Counted from the first letter of the stretch, positions 51,923 to 61,619 are shown. The stretch: DNA of 64,000 bases from Streptomyces wuyuanensis (GCF_900103455.1 NZ_FNHI01000010.1:207227-271226), one strand, 5' to 3'. The notes: generated by a model from the sequence alone, not told the origin. Numbers and translations are program-made.

Positions 51923-52603
51923 GTGGCACGTGCGCGCAGCCGGATCGCCGGCGTCATCAGTGTCTTCGGCGAGCTGCTGATCACCGCGGGGCTGGTGCTG
52001 GCCCTCTTCGTCGTCTACTCACTGTGGTGGACGAACGTTCTCGCGGACCGCGAGTCCGCGAAGCAGGGCGAGCGGGTCCGCGACCGCTGGGCCGGGGGGC
52101 CCGGTGCGCTCGACACCAAGGACGGCATCGGCTTCCTGCACGTGCCCGCCATGGGCAACGGCGAGGTCCTGGTGAAGCAGGGCACCGACCCCAAGACCCT
52201 GAACAACGGTGTGGCGGGCTACTACATCGACCCCATCAAGTCGGCGCTTCCGTCCGACAAGCAGGGCAACTTCACGCTGGCGGCCCACCGCGACGGCCAC
52301 GGCGCCAAGTTCCACAACATCCACAAGCTCAAGACGGGTGACTCGATCGTCTTCGAAACCGTGGACACCTGGTACGTCTACAAGGTTTTCAAGGACCTCA
52401 AGGAGACGTCCAAGTACAACGTCGACGTGCTCCAGCCGGTCCCGAAGGAGTCGGGCCGGACCAAGCCCGGCCGCTACATCACGCTCACGACCTGCACTCC
52501 CGTGTACACCTCGGACTACCGCTACATCGTGTGGGGCGAACTCGAGCGCACGGAGAAGGTGGACCGGGACCGTACGCCGCCGGCGGAGCTGCGGCAGTCG
52601 TGA
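51923..52603 (+). CDS. srtE: Class E sortase (third of three)
   Basis: 226 aa. A short N-terminus is followed by a membrane helix (about 11-35, VISVFGELLITAGLVLALFVVYSLWW) and the sortase barrel. The barrel has TLAAHRDGHGAKF, the catalytic cysteine in ITLTTCTPVYTSD and YRYIVWGEL. It is close in sequence to the preceding sortase (shared GELxITxG... LWWTN helix and DKQGNF) but lacks its long tail, so the two probably arose by duplication. GTG 51923 is preceded by ACAGGTGCA. A bidirectional terminator lies 200 bp downstream. Confidence 0.93.
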   Translation: MARARSRIAGVISVFGELLITAGLVLALFVVYSLWWTNVLADRESAKQGERVRDRWAGGPGALDTKDGIGFLHVPAMGNGEVLVKQGTDPKTLNNGVAGYYIDPIKSALPSDKQGNFTLAAHRDGHGAKFHNIHKLKTGDSIVFETVDTWYVYKVFKDLKETSKYNVDVLQPVPKESGRTKPGRYITLTTCTPVYTSDYRYIVWGELERTEKVDRDRTPPAELRQS

Positions 52604-52880
52604 ACGAGCGCGCCACGAGCACGGCACCCTGACCCGCGCTCCGGCTCCCGCACGTTCCGTTCCCCGCACCCGCGCCCCGGCTCCCGCACGTTCCGGCTTC
52701 CGTGCGACCATGCGTCGCGCCCTGCTGCCCGAGAGGCCGGCCGCGCGCCGCCGGGCCCGGCCGGGCGCCCACGGCAGCAGCGACTGCCGGCCGGACACGG
52801 AGAGGCCCCGGCACCTCGATGGCTGATGGGTGCCGGGGCCTTCACCGTTGCGGGGCTCTCACCGTGCGGTGGGCGGGAGG
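52604..52880. other. Gap with a 19-bp direct repeat and a convergent terminator
   Basis: 277 bp. The 19-bp CCGGCTCCCGCACGTTCCG occurs at 52641-52659 and 52677-52695. The terminator hairpin follows. No gene is seen. Confidence 0.6.
52803..52841. terminator. Bidirectional terminator, sortase / PASTA kinase
   Basis: A perfect 13-bp stem (52803-52815 with 52829-52841), 13-nt loop, between convergent genes. Confidence 0.85.
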
Positions 52881-54875
52881 CTAGTCGCCGCCTCCGCCGA
52901 TGAAGCCGCCTCCGCCGTTGTTGCCGCCGTTGTTGCCGTCACCACCGGGGAGGGTGAACAGCACCACCTGGGTCTGGGCGGGGTCTCCCTGGGTTCCCGG
53001 CTGCGGGGTCTGCTGGATCACCCGGGCGTTGTCGTTCTGGTCGCCCTGCACCTGGATGTTGTTGAATCCGGCCTGCTGCAGCATGGCCCTGGCCTCGCCC
53101 AGGGAGCGGTTCCGCACCTCGGGGACCTGGGCCTGCGGCGTCTGAGGTCCCTTGGAGACCTTCAGGGTGATGGTGATGCCCTTGGCCTCCCTGGAGCCCG
53201 CGGTCGGGTCCTGCGCGGTGACCTGCCCCGCCGGCTCGGCGCCGTCGACGTCCTGCCGCACGACCGTGTATCCGAGGGTCGTCAGCTGCTGGTTGGCCTG
53301 GTCGAACTGCTGACCCACCACGTCCGGCACGGGCTTCGTCGTCTGCTTGGCGATCTTGAGGGTGACGGTCTCACCCTTCTCTACCCGGGTGCCGCCAGCG
53401 GGGTCCTGCTCGACGACCGTGTTGGGCTCCTGGTCGGACTCGACCGATTCGGTCTCCACCTCGAAGCCCTTCTCCTTCAGCTCCTTGGTGGCGTCCTCTT
53501 CGGAGTCCTTCGTGACGTCCGGCACCTTGATCAGCGGCGCGCCCTCGGAAACGACCACATTCACGGTGTCGCCCTGGTTCATCTGGCCGCTGGCCGGAGT
53601 CTGGCTGCAGACGCTGTTCTTGGGCTGGTCGCAGCGATCCGTGCCGGACTGGACGACCTTGACCTTGGCGTTCTCGCCGAGCTGCTTGGCCTCCGGGAAC
53701 GGCTTGCCGACCAGCTGGGGCACGTCGACCTTGCCCCCGCCCTCGCCCGGGCCGAAGACCGACTTGCCGATCAGGATGGCGCCGACGAGCACGAGGATGC
53801 CGGCGACCACGAGCAGGATCGTGGACGTGTTCGACTTCTTCTGCCGCCGGCGGTCCGGGCGGTCGTCGTACCCGCCGAAACCGCCGTCGTCCGGGTTCAT
53901 GGGCGGCAGCATCGACGTCTGGCCGCCCGGGTCCGTCTGCCGCAGCGCGGTCGTCGGCTGGTCGCCGCGTCCCTGCTGGGAGCCGTACGCGCCGCCGTAG
54001 CCGACGGCGCCCATCGCCGCGGTGGCGGCGACCGGCTGGCCGTCGAGGCACGCCTCGATGTCGGCCCGCATCTCGTCGGCGGACTGGTAGCGGTAGTCCG
54101 GGTCCTTGACCAGCGCCTTCAGGACGATCGCGTCCATCTCGGGCGTGATCTCGGGGTCGAAGACGCTCGGCGCCTGCGGCTCCTCCCTGACGTGCTGGTA
54201 CGCGACCGCGACCGGGGAGTCCCCGACGAACGGCGGCCGGACCGTCAGCAGCTCGTAGAGCAGACAGCCGGTGGAGTACAGGTCGGACCGGGCGTCGACC
54301 TGCTCGCCCTTGGCCTGCTCCGGGGAGAGGTACTGGGCGGTGCCGATCACGGCCGCGGTCTGGGTCATGGTCATGCCGGCGTCGCCCATGGCGCGCGCGA
54401 TGCCGAAGTCCATCACCTTGACCTGGCCGGTGCGCGTCAGCATGACGTTCGCCGGCTTGATGTCGCGGTGCACGATGCCGTTGCGGTGCGAGTACTCGAG
54501 GGCCTGCAGGATGCCGATGGTCATCTCGAGCGTGCGCTCGGGCAGCAGCTTCCGCCCGGAGTGCAGCAGCTCTCTGAGCGTGGAGCCGTCCACGTACTCC
54601 ATCACGATGTACGGGATGGAGACGCCGTCCACGTAGTCCTCGCCGGTGTCGTACACGGCGACGATCGCAGGATGATTCAGCGAGGCGGCCGACTGGGCCT
54701 CACGGCGGAACCGGGCCTGGAAGGACGGGTCACGGGCGAGATCGGCCCGCAGCGTCTTCACGGCAACGGTGCGACCGAGCCGGGTGTCGTGGGCGAGGTA
54801 GACCTCGGCCATGCCACCACGGCCGAGCACCGAGCCCAGCTCGTACCGGCCGCCGAGGCGACGCGGCTCTTCCAT
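52881..54875 (-). CDS. pknB: PASTA-domain serine/threonine kinase PknB
   Basis: 664 aa. The kinase domain (about 10-280) is complete: GRGGMAEVYLA, lysine in VAVKTL, VHRDIKPANVML, MDFGIAR and GTAQYLSPEQA. A flexible segment leads to the membrane helix (about 350-370, ILLVVAGILVLVGAILIG). Four PASTA repeats follow outside (starting near KVDVPQLVGK, LIKVPDVTKD, PVPDVVGQ and AQVPEVRNR), which bind peptidoglycan fragments. A Gly/Asn-rich tail ends the protein. ATG 54875 is chosen by fit. It is the last gene of the operon with fhaA, fhaB, pstP, the SEDS protein and pbpA. Confidence 0.97.
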   Translation of the reverse strand: MEEPRRLGGRYELGSVLGRGGMAEVYLAHDTRLGRTVAVKTLRADLARDPSFQARFRREAQSAASLNHPAIVAVYDTGEDYVDGVSIPYIVMEYVDGSTLRELLHSGRKLLPERTLEMTIGILQALEYSHRNGIVHRDIKPANVMLTRTGQVKVMDFGIARAMGDAGMTMTQTAAVIGTAQYLSPEQAKGEQVDARSDLYSTGCLLYELLTVRPPFVGDSPVAVAYQHVREEPQAPSVFDPEITPEMDAIVLKALVKDPDYRYQSADEMRADIEACLDGQPVAATAAMGAVGYGGAYGSQQGRGDQPTTALRQTDPGGQTSMLPPMNPDDGGFGGYDDRPDRRRQKKSNTSTILLVVAGILVLVGAILIGKSVFGPGEGGGKVDVPQLVGKPFPEAKQLGENAKVKVVQSGTDRCDQPKNSVCSQTPASGQMNQGDTVNVVVSEGAPLIKVPDVTKDSEEDATKELKEKGFEVETESVESDQEPNTVVEQDPAGGTRVEKGETVTLKIAKQTTKPVPDVVGQQFDQANQQLTTLGYTVVRQDVDGAEPAGQVTAQDPTAGSREAKGITITLKVSKGPQTPQAQVPEVRNRSLGEARAMLQQAGFNNIQVQGDQNDNARVIQQTPQPGTQGDPAQTQVVLFTLPGGDGNNGGNNGGGGFIGGGGD

Positions 54876-55056
54876 AACTGTTCCAGCCCTCTCCGTCAGT
54901 CCCGACCGCACCCGTGTGTGTGCTCCGGCGGTGTGCTGTTCGCGCATACGCTACCGGCCACGGGGCTCCTCATCCGCCCATGGCCGGGACCTGATACGCG
55001 ACCGGTATCGCATTGTGCGGGTATGAGGCGGGAAGAGGCCAGGGCAGTGACATCCG

Positions 55057-56520
55057 TCACTCCTTGCTGTCCAGCACCGCCTTCATCACGTCACGCGCGA
55101 TCGGAGCGGCGAGTCCGCCACCGCTGATGTCGTCGCGCGCGGTGCCGTTGGAGTCCTCCACGACCACCGCGACCGCGACCGGCGAACCGTTGTCGGTCTT
55201 GGCGTACGAGATGAACCAGGCGTACGGGCGCTTGCTGTTGCCGACACCGTGCTGGGCGGTACCGGTCTTGCCGCCGACGGTGACGTCGTTGATCTGGGCG
55301 TTCTTGCCCGTGCCCTTCTCGACGACGTTCTCCATCATCCGCTGGAGGAGCTGTGCGTTCTCCTGCGAGACCGGCTGGCTCATCTCCTCCGGCTCGAAGG
55401 TCTGGATGACGTCCAGGTTCGGTGCCCGCAGCTGGTCGATCATGTACGGCTTCATCAGCTTGCCGTCGTTGGCGATCGCCGCGGTGACCATCGCCATCTG
55501 CAGCGGAGTGGCGGCCGTGTCGAACTGGCCGATCGAGGAGAGCGCGTTGCCGCCGCGGTCCATCGTCTTGTTGTAGACGGAGGAGGAAGCACGGACAGGT
55601 GTGTCGATCTCGGCGTTGTTGAAGCCGAACTTCTGGGCCATCTCGACCATCTTGTCCCGGGACACCTTGTCACCGAGATTGGCGAAGACGGAGTTGCAGG
55701 ACACCTCCATGGCCGCGTTCAGGCTCGCCTTCTCGCAGCCGCCGTGCGAGTTCTTCATCGGCGTCCGCGAGAGCGGGATCATGTACGGCTCGGGAGTGTC
55801 CGTCGGCGCGTCGATGTCCTCGACCACGCCGTTCTCCAGCGCTGCCGCGGCGGTGACGACCTTGAAGGTGGAGCCGGGCGGGTAGGTCTCGCGCAGCGCG
55901 CGGTTCACCATCGGCTTGTCTTTGTCGTTGAGCAGCTTCTGGCGGTTCTCGGAGTCCTTGATGGAGTTGCCCGCGAAGACCGACGGGTTGTACGACGGGG
56001 TCGAGGCCAGCGCCAGGATCTTCCCGGTCTGCGGGTCGATCGCCGCCACGGCGCCCTTGTTGTCGCCGAGTCCCTTGAACGCGGCCGCCTGGGCCTTGCC
56101 GTTCAGGGTGGTGACGACGTCGCCGCCCTTCTTCTTCTCGCCGGTGAACATGGCCAACGTGCGGTCGAAGAACAGCCGGTCGTCGTTGCCGGTCAGTATC
56201 CCGTCCTCGAGCTTCTCGATCTGATTGGCGTCGAAGGCCTGCGAGGCGAAGCCGGTGACGGGCGCCCACATGGGGCCGTTGGTGTACGTGCGCTTGTACT
56301 TGAAGTCGCTGCCCTTCGTCTCGACCGAGCCGGTGATGGGCTTGCCGTCGACGATGATGTTGCCGCGCTCGTAGGCGTAGCGCTCGATCTGGACCCGCCG
56401 GTTGAACTTGTGCGTGTTGAGCTCGTCCGCGCGGACGTACTGGATCCAGTTGTCGCGGATCATCAGCGCGAGCACCAGGAGGCCGCAGAAGATCGCGATG
56501 CGGCGCAGAGGCTTGTTCAC
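55057..56520 (-). CDS. pbpA: Penicillin-binding transpeptidase (class B, PbpA)
   Basis: 487 aa. It has an N-terminal membrane anchor (about 6-22), a dimerisation module, and a transpeptidase domain with STFK (SxxK, in YPPGSTFKVV), SCN (SxN) and KTGTAQ. It cross-links peptidoglycan with its partner SEDS glycosyltransferase, encoded immediately upstream. GTG 56520 overlaps the stop codon of that gene by 4 bases (GTGA), so the pair is translationally coupled. Matches the PbpA of the mycobacterial pknB operon. Confidence 0.95.
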   Translation of the reverse strand: MNKPLRRIAIFCGLLVLALMIRDNWIQYVRADELNTHKFNRRVQIERYAYERGNIIVDGKPITGSVETKGSDFKYKRTYTNGPMWAPVTGFASQAFDANQIEKLEDGILTGNDDRLFFDRTLAMFTGEKKKGGDVVTTLNGKAQAAAFKGLGDNKGAVAAIDPQTGKILALASTPSYNPSVFAGNSIKDSENRQKLLNDKDKPMVNRALRETYPPGSTFKVVTAAAALENGVVEDIDAPTDTPEPYMIPLSRTPMKNSHGGCEKASLNAAMEVSCNSVFANLGDKVSRDKMVEMAQKFGFNNAEIDTPVRASSSVYNKTMDRGGNALSSIGQFDTAATPLQMAMVTAAIANDGKLMKPYMIDQLRAPNLDVIQTFEPEEMSQPVSQENAQLLQRMMENVVEKGTGKNAQINDVTVGGKTGTAQHGVGNSKRPYAWFISYAKTDNGSPVAVAVVVEDSNGTARDDISGGGLAAPIARDVMKAVLDSKE

Positions 56521-57923
56521 GGTCGGACCACCTGGGTCATCTCGGCATCGGGGGACGGGGCGGGAGCCGGCGCCGGGCGGCGCGCGGTGTCGCTGATACG
56601 GATGAGGATGCCGATCAGGGCCCAGTTGGCGATGACGGAGGAGCCACCGGCCGCGAGGAACGGCATGGTCATACCGGTCAGCGGGATGAGTCCCATCACA
56701 CCGCCGGCCACGACGAACACCTGGAGGGCGAAGGCGCCGGACAGGCCGATGGCGAACAGCTTGCCGAACGGGTCCCGGGCGGCCAGGGCCGTACGGATGC
56801 CGCGCTCGATGATCAGGCCGTACAGCAGCAGGAACGCCATGACGCCGGTCAGACCGAGTTCCTCGCCGACGGTGGCGAAGATGAAGTCGGAGTTGGCGGC
56901 GAAGCCGATCAGATCGGAGTTGCCCTGGCCGAGGCCGGTGCCCAGCACTCCACCGGAGCCGAAGGTCATGAGGACCTGTGTCATCTGGTCACAGGCGACG
57001 GAGGTCTCCTTGCAGACGAACGGGTCGATCCAGGCGTTGACACGTGCCTGCACATGGCCGGCGAACGACGCCACGACCACGGCGCCGCCCGCCGACATCA
57101 GCAGACCCATGACGATCCAGCTCGTCCGCTCGGTCGCCACGTACAGCATGATCACGAACATGCCGAAGAACAGCAGCGAGGTGCCGAGGTCGTTCTCGAA
57201 TACCAGGATGAGCAGGCTCATCGCCCAGATCGTGAGGATCGGGCCGAGGTCGCGGCCGCGCGGCAGGTAAAGGCCCATGAAACGGCGGCTCGCCAGCGCG
57301 AGCGCGTCCCGTTTCACCATCAGGTAGCCGGAGAAGAAGACCGCGATCACGATCTTCGCGAACTCTCCCGGCTGGATGGAGAACCCGCCCACCCGGATCC
57401 AGATCTTCGCGCCGAAGACGTCCGCGCCGAGCCCCGGCACGATCGGCAGGATCAGCAGGATCAGCGCCGCCGCCATCGAGATGTACGTGAAGCGCTGGAG
57501 GACGCGGTGGTCCTTGAGGATCATCAGGACGCCGACGAACAGCGCGATGCCGAGCGCCGAGTACATCAGCTGGTTCGTCGCCTGCGGGGCGAAGTCGGCG
57601 CGTGCGTTGAGCCGCGGCGACTGGTCCAGCCGCCAGATCAGCACCAGCCCGAGTCCGTTGAGCAGCGTCGCCAGCGGCAGCAGCAGCGGGTCCGCGTACC
57701 GGGCGAACTTCCGCACCACGATGTGGGCGACGCCCGCCATCAGGCCGAGGCCGAGCCCGTAGCCGAGCATGCCGGACGGCACCTCGCCGTTGAGCGCGAG
57801 GCCCACGTTGAGGTACGCGAACACCGGGATGGCGACGGCGAACGCGAGCAGCACGAGCTCGGTGTTGCGGCGGCTCGGCGCGTCGATCGCGCCGATGGTG
57901 GTCGTGTTGGTGACAACGCTCAT
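56517..57923 (-). CDS. FtsW/RodA/SpoVE (SEDS) peptidoglycan glycosyltransferase
   Basis: 468 aa with about eleven or twelve helices. SEDS features visible are the VFGAKIWIRVGGFSIQPGEFAKI block, the FENDLGTSLLFFGMF block with the conserved aspartate, and the C-terminal GVMGLIPLTGMTMPFLAAGGSS. SEDS proteins polymerise glycan strands with a class B PBP; its partner here is PbpA. ATG 57923 is 27 bp after pstP. Orthologue of the RodA in the mycobacterial operon; whether it serves elongation or sporulation septa in this organism is not shown by sequence. Confidence 0.95.
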   Translation of the reverse strand: MSVVTNTTTIGAIDAPSRRNTELVLLAFAVAIPVFAYLNVGLALNGEVPSGMLGYGLGLGLMAGVAHIVVRKFARYADPLLLPLATLLNGLGLVLIWRLDQSPRLNARADFAPQATNQLMYSALGIALFVGVLMILKDHRVLQRFTYISMAAALILLILPIVPGLGADVFGAKIWIRVGGFSIQPGEFAKIVIAVFFSGYLMVKRDALALASRRFMGLYLPRGRDLGPILTIWAMSLLILVFENDLGTSLLFFGMFVIMLYVATERTSWIVMGLLMSAGGAVVVASFAGHVQARVNAWIDPFVCKETSVACDQMTQVLMTFGSGGVLGTGLGQGNSDLIGFAANSDFIFATVGEELGLTGVMAFLLLYGLIIERGIRTALAARDPFGKLFAIGLSGAFALQVFVVAGGVMGLIPLTGMTMPFLAAGGSSVIANWALIGILIRISDTARRPAPAPAPSPDAEMTQVVRP

Positions 57924-57950
57924 GGTGGAGAAAGGCCCCCCTACGGGTGC

Positions 57951-59450
57951 TTACTGCTTGCCGCAGTTCGAGGCCAGCTTCTGCTCCTCCTCCGAGAGGG
58001 TGGGGCCCGGAGAGGGAGACGCTGCGGTCGGCTTGGTCTGGGCGGACTGGGTGGAGGGCTTCGCGCCGGTCGTTCCGCCGGCCTGGCCCTCGCCCGGCGG
58101 CGTGCCCGCGGCACGGTCCGCGGCGGCCCGGCGCTGCTCGTCCTTCTTGCAGACGGCGGCCTGCGCGCCGAGCTCCTGGATCTTGTCGCGGGCATCACCG
58201 AGGCTGCCCTCGGTGATGGTCTCCTTGACCTGTTTCTGCTGGTAGTCGGGCAGGTACTTGAGTTCGATCTCGGGATGGTCCTTCTCGACCTTCGAGAGCG
58301 AGACCCAGGCCAGGTCCTGGCTGATACCGCGGTACAGCGCGATGTGGTTCTCGTTCGCGCCGACGTAGTACTGGGTCTGGGTCCAGCGGTACCCGCCGTA
58401 GAGACCGCCGCCGACGACTCCCAGTGCGAGCGCGATGAAGAAGGATCTCTTCAGCCACTTCCGGCCGCGGCGCGGCTTGACGAAGTCCTCGTCGGTGTAC
58501 GCGCCGTAGCCGCCCTCCGGCGGCATCCCGCCGTAGCCGACGTCGTCGCCGCTTCCGGGCGGGCCGAAGCCGCCTCCCTGGGGCGGCGCGGCGGGCCGTC
58601 CGAGGCCGGACGCGCGGCCGGCGGGGGTCTGCATCGCCCCGCCGTCGCCCAGCTGCGCCTGGTTCTCGGCGACCGCGCCGACGACGACGGGGGTGTCGCT
58701 GAGCGCGCCGGCGAGGGTGTCGCCGGAGTCCGTGTCCAACACGTCCGCGACGATGCACGTGATGTTGTCGGGACCGCCGCCGCGGAGGGCGAGCTGGATC
58801 AGCTCCTGCACGGTCTCCTGGGGGCCCTGGTAGCTGGCGAGGGCGTCCTCCAGCGTCTGGTGGGACACGACCCCGGACAGTCCGTCGGAGCAGATCAGAT
58901 AGCGGTCGCCGGCCCGGACCTCGCGGATGGAGAGGTCGGGCTCGACGTGGTCGCCACTGCCCAGTGCGCGCATCAGCAGGGCGCGCTGCGGGTGGGTGGT
59001 GGCCTCCTCCTCGGTGATCCGGCCCTCGTCGACGAGCCGCTGCACCCAGGTGTGGTCCTGCGTGATCTGGGTCAGCACCCCGTCGCGGAGCAGGTACGCG
59101 CGGGAGTCGCCGACATGGACGAGACCGAGTCGCTGTCCGGTCCACAGCAGTGCGGTCAGCGTGGTGCCCATGCCCTCGAGCTGGGGGTCCTCCTCGACCA
59201 TCATGCGCAGCTGCTCGTTGGCCCGCTGCACGGCGGTCCCGAGCGAGGTGAGGATGTCCGAGCCAGGGATGTCGTCGTCGAGCTGGACGAGCGTGGAGAT
59301 GACCTCCGACGAGGCGACCTCACCGGCGGCCTGGCCGCCCATGCCGTCGGCGATCGCGAGAAGGCGCGGGCCGGCGTAGCCGGAGTCCTCGTTGCCCTCC
59401 CGGATCATGCCCTTGTGCGATCCGGCGGCGAAGCGCAGTGACAGACTCAT
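57951..59450 (-). CDS. pstP: PP2C-family protein phosphatase
   Basis: 499 aa. The PP2C domain (about 1-240) has metal-binding motifs GNEDSGYAG and IADGMGGQAAGEVAS, GTTLTALLW, HVGDSRAYLLRDG, ICSDGLSGVV and GPDNITCIVAD. A Gly/Pro linker leads to one membrane helix (about 325-345) and an extracytoplasmic part of about 150 residues rich in Glu, Lys and Gln. It dephosphorylates PknB targets. ATG 59450 is preferred; upstream in-frame GTGs (59501, 59510) are possible. Member of the conserved operon between fhaB and the SEDS gene. Confidence 0.95.
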   Translation of the reverse strand: MSLSLRFAAGSHKGMIREGNEDSGYAGPRLLAIADGMGGQAAGEVASSEVISTLVQLDDDIPGSDILTSLGTAVQRANEQLRMMVEEDPQLEGMGTTLTALLWTGQRLGLVHVGDSRAYLLRDGVLTQITQDHTWVQRLVDEGRITEEEATTHPQRALLMRALGSGDHVEPDLSIREVRAGDRYLICSDGLSGVVSHQTLEDALASYQGPQETVQELIQLALRGGGPDNITCIVADVLDTDSGDTLAGALSDTPVVVGAVAENQAQLGDGGAMQTPAGRASGLGRPAAPPQGGGFGPPGSGDDVGYGGMPPEGGYGAYTDEDFVKPRRGRKWLKRSFFIALALGVVGGGLYGGYRWTQTQYYVGANENHIALYRGISQDLAWVSLSKVEKDHPEIELKYLPDYQQKQVKETITEGSLGDARDKIQELGAQAAVCKKDEQRRAAADRAAGTPPGEGQAGGTTGAKPSTQSAQTKPTAASPSPGPTLSEEEQKLASNCGKQ

Positions 59451-59609
59451 GCGCACCTGCCCTGTCGACGCTGCCTCGGGGTACAGCCGGTCTCGAGCCA
59501 CACTGCCCACCCTCCGGTCGGGAGCCTGCCCCGGTCCGACGCCGGGACCGCTGCGGGGTCCTCCGTGCGGACCGCCGCGGCTCGCTCGCTCCGCTCGCTC
59601 ATTGTCGTA

Positions 59610-60125
59610 CTACTTCCGCAGCTCGATGACGGTCTTGCCGATACGGATCGGCGCGCCCGGCGGAATCGGTGTCGGGGTGGTGAGTCGGGTCCGGTCGAGA
59701 TACGTGCCGTTGGTGGACCCGAGATCCTCGACGATCCACTGGCCGTCACGGTCCGGGTAGATCCTGGCATGCCGGCTGGAGGCGTAGTCGTCGTCCAGCA
59801 CGATCGTGGAATCGTGCGCGCGGCCCAGCGTGATCGTCTGCCCCTGCAGCGCGACCGTGGTGCCGGTGAGGGAGCCCTCGGTGACGACCAGCTTCGTGGG
59901 TGCTCCGCGGCGCTGGCGCGTCGCCTGCTGGCGCTGCTGGGGGGGCGCGGTCGCCGCCGGGCGGGCAGCCTGCTGCGGCCGCGTCTCGGCGTTGCGGCGC
60001 GACCCGCGCTGCGTGACGCGGGTACCGAACAGGTCACTACGGATGACCTGGACGGCCACGATGACGAACAGCCACAGAACGGCCAGGAAACCCAGCCGCA
60101 TGACCGTCAGGGTCAGCTCTGACAT
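59610..60125 (-). CDS. fhaB: FHA-domain protein FhaB
   Basis: 171 aa. An N-terminal membrane helix (about 9-28, LGFLAVLWLFVIVAVQVIRS), a basic/Gln-rich linker, and an FHA domain (about 75-171) with LGRAHDSTIVLDDDYASSRHARI and STNGTYLDRTRL. FHA domains bind phosphothreonine; in mycobacteria FhaB (FipA) links PknA/PknB signalling to division. ATG 60125 lies 10 bp after the fhaA stop codon. Part of the fhaA-fhaB-pstP block. Confidence 0.93.
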   Translation of the reverse strand: MSELTLTVMRLGFLAVLWLFVIVAVQVIRSDLFGTRVTQRGSRRNAETRPQQAARPAATAPPQQRQQATRQRRGAPTKLVVTEGSLTGTTVALQGQTITLGRAHDSTIVLDDDYASSRHARIYPDRDGQWIVEDLGSTNGTYLDRTRLTTPTPIPPGAPIRIGKTVIELRK

Positions 60126-60135
60126 TGCCCCCGCT

Positions 60136-60996
60136 TCACCCTTCGGCTTGCCGGTAAACGATGGTTGTGCTGCCCACGACGATCCGCGAGCCGTCGCGGA
60201 GCGTAGCGCGGGTGGTGTGCTGCCCGTCCACCACGATGCCGTTGGTGGACCCGAGATCCTGGATCGTCGAGGGCGTTCCGGTCCGGATCTCGCAGTGCCG
60301 GCGGGAGACGCCGGGGTCGTCGATCCGCACGTCGGCGTCGGTGCTGCGGCCCAGCACCATCGTCGGGCGGGAGATCTGGTGGCGGGTGCCGTTGATCTCG
60401 ATCCAGCGGCGCACCTGGGCGCCCGGCATCGGACCGGGTGCCGACGGACGCCCGGTATGGGCTGCTCCCGCGCCGGGCCTGCCTCCGCCGGGTGGCGGGG
60501 CGGACGGCATGGGAGGTGCACCGACAGGAGGGTAGCCGTAGCCGCCGCGCTGAGCCCCCTGCGGGGAGCCGGCGGGACCCGCTCCCGGGCCGGCGGGGGC
60601 GCGGTCGGGCGACTGTGACGTACTCGACGCGAGGGTGCGGCTGCGCACCCGGTACAGACCGGTGTCGAGGTCGTCGGCCTTCTCGAGATGGACCTTGATC
60701 GGGCCCATGAACGTGTAGCGCTGCTGCTTGGCGTAGTCCCGGACCAGGCCGGAGAGCTCGTCGCCGAGTTGGCCGGAGTAGGGGCTGAGGCGCTCGTGGT
60801 CGGGCGGGCTCAGTTCCACGATGAAGTCGTTGGGGACGACCGTGCGGTCCCGGTTCCAGATGGTCGCGTTGTTGTCGCACTCGCGCTGGAGGGCGCCCGC
60901 GATCTCGACCGGCTGGACCTCGGATTTGAAGACCTTGGCGAAGGTGCCGTTGACCAGGCCTTCGAGCCGCTGCTCGAAACGCTTCAGAACTCCCAT
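60136..60996 (-). CDS. fhaA: FHA-domain protein FhaA (DUF3662-FHA)
   Basis: 286 aa. The N-terminal DUF3662 domain (about 1-125) starts MGVLKRFEQRLEGLVNG and has EIAGALQRECDNNA. A Gly/Pro-rich linker and a C-terminal FHA domain (about 205-286) with LGRSTDADVRIDDPGVSRRHCEI and STNGIVVDG follow. In mycobacteria FhaA binds the phosphorylated pseudokinase part of MviN and restrains peptidoglycan synthesis; here a separate pseudokinase gene lies beside murJ. GGAGGTG lies upstream of ATG 60996. First gene of the operon. Confidence 0.95.
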   Translation of the reverse strand: MGVLKRFEQRLEGLVNGTFAKVFKSEVQPVEIAGALQRECDNNATIWNRDRTVVPNDFIVELSPPDHERLSPYSGQLGDELSGLVRDYAKQQRYTFMGPIKVHLEKADDLDTGLYRVRSRTLASSTSQSPDRAPAGPGAGPAGSPQGAQRGGYGYPPVGAPPMPSAPPPGGGRPGAGAAHTGRPSAPGPMPGAQVRRWIEINGTRHQISRPTMVLGRSTDADVRIDDPGVSRRHCEIRTGTPSTIQDLGSTNGIVVDGQHTTRATLRDGSRIVVGSTTIVYRQAEG

Positions 60997-61619
60997 GGGG
61001 CACCTCCTCCGTCGATGTCGTCCTGGTACTGCTTACTGATCGTATCCACGCGTCGGGAAATCGGCTGGTTCCCCTTGTCTGCCCCGTCGATGAGTGTCAC
61101 CTCTCACACGGATCGTAGAGGCGGCTTCCTGACAGTGTCCCGCACCCGGGGTGCACCCCGGGGGAGCGGGGGGAGGTGCACCCGGGAGGAGTGCCGGCGG
61201 CCGCGCTGCGTTCCTTCTCCTGTCCCTCTCCGGTTCTCCGTGTCGCCGTCTTCCAGCCCTGCCTCCTCTCCTCGTCGCGTTCCGCTTCCGCCTCCGGAGC
61301 CGCTCTTTCCTTGCTGCTCTCTACAACGCCGCGAAGTCCCGCGGGGGTGCCCGCCACGCGGATCCGTCCACGGATCCGTCCGGGGAGCCGCTCCCGCACA
61401 GGGCCGGCCACGGGCCCACCCCGGACCCGTGGCCGCGGTGCCGGCGCCGTTCGCGATCGCGCCACGAGGCCCGCGCCGGCAGGCCCCTGCTGTCTTCTCC
61501 GCCGCCGGGAGCCGCCCGAAACAACGGATGTGAAACCGCCCTCCGCAGCGTGCTAATCTTCTGCATGTCGCCAGGCGCTCGCACCGAACAGGTGAGGGAC
61601 GAGGCGGCAACACCCAAAT
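60997..61619. other. Gap between fhaA and tRNA-Leu
   Basis: About 620 bp. It must hold the fhaA operon promoter and the tRNA-Leu promoter. A -10-like TAATCT at 61554-61559 is the best candidate for the tRNA. Open frames here lack recognisable domains. No gene is seen. Confidence 0.5.

Noticed and set aside
57054..59441. 795-aa open frame opposite the SEDS and phosphatase genes
   Set aside because: Same shadow effect; both genes beneath have full sets of family motifs.
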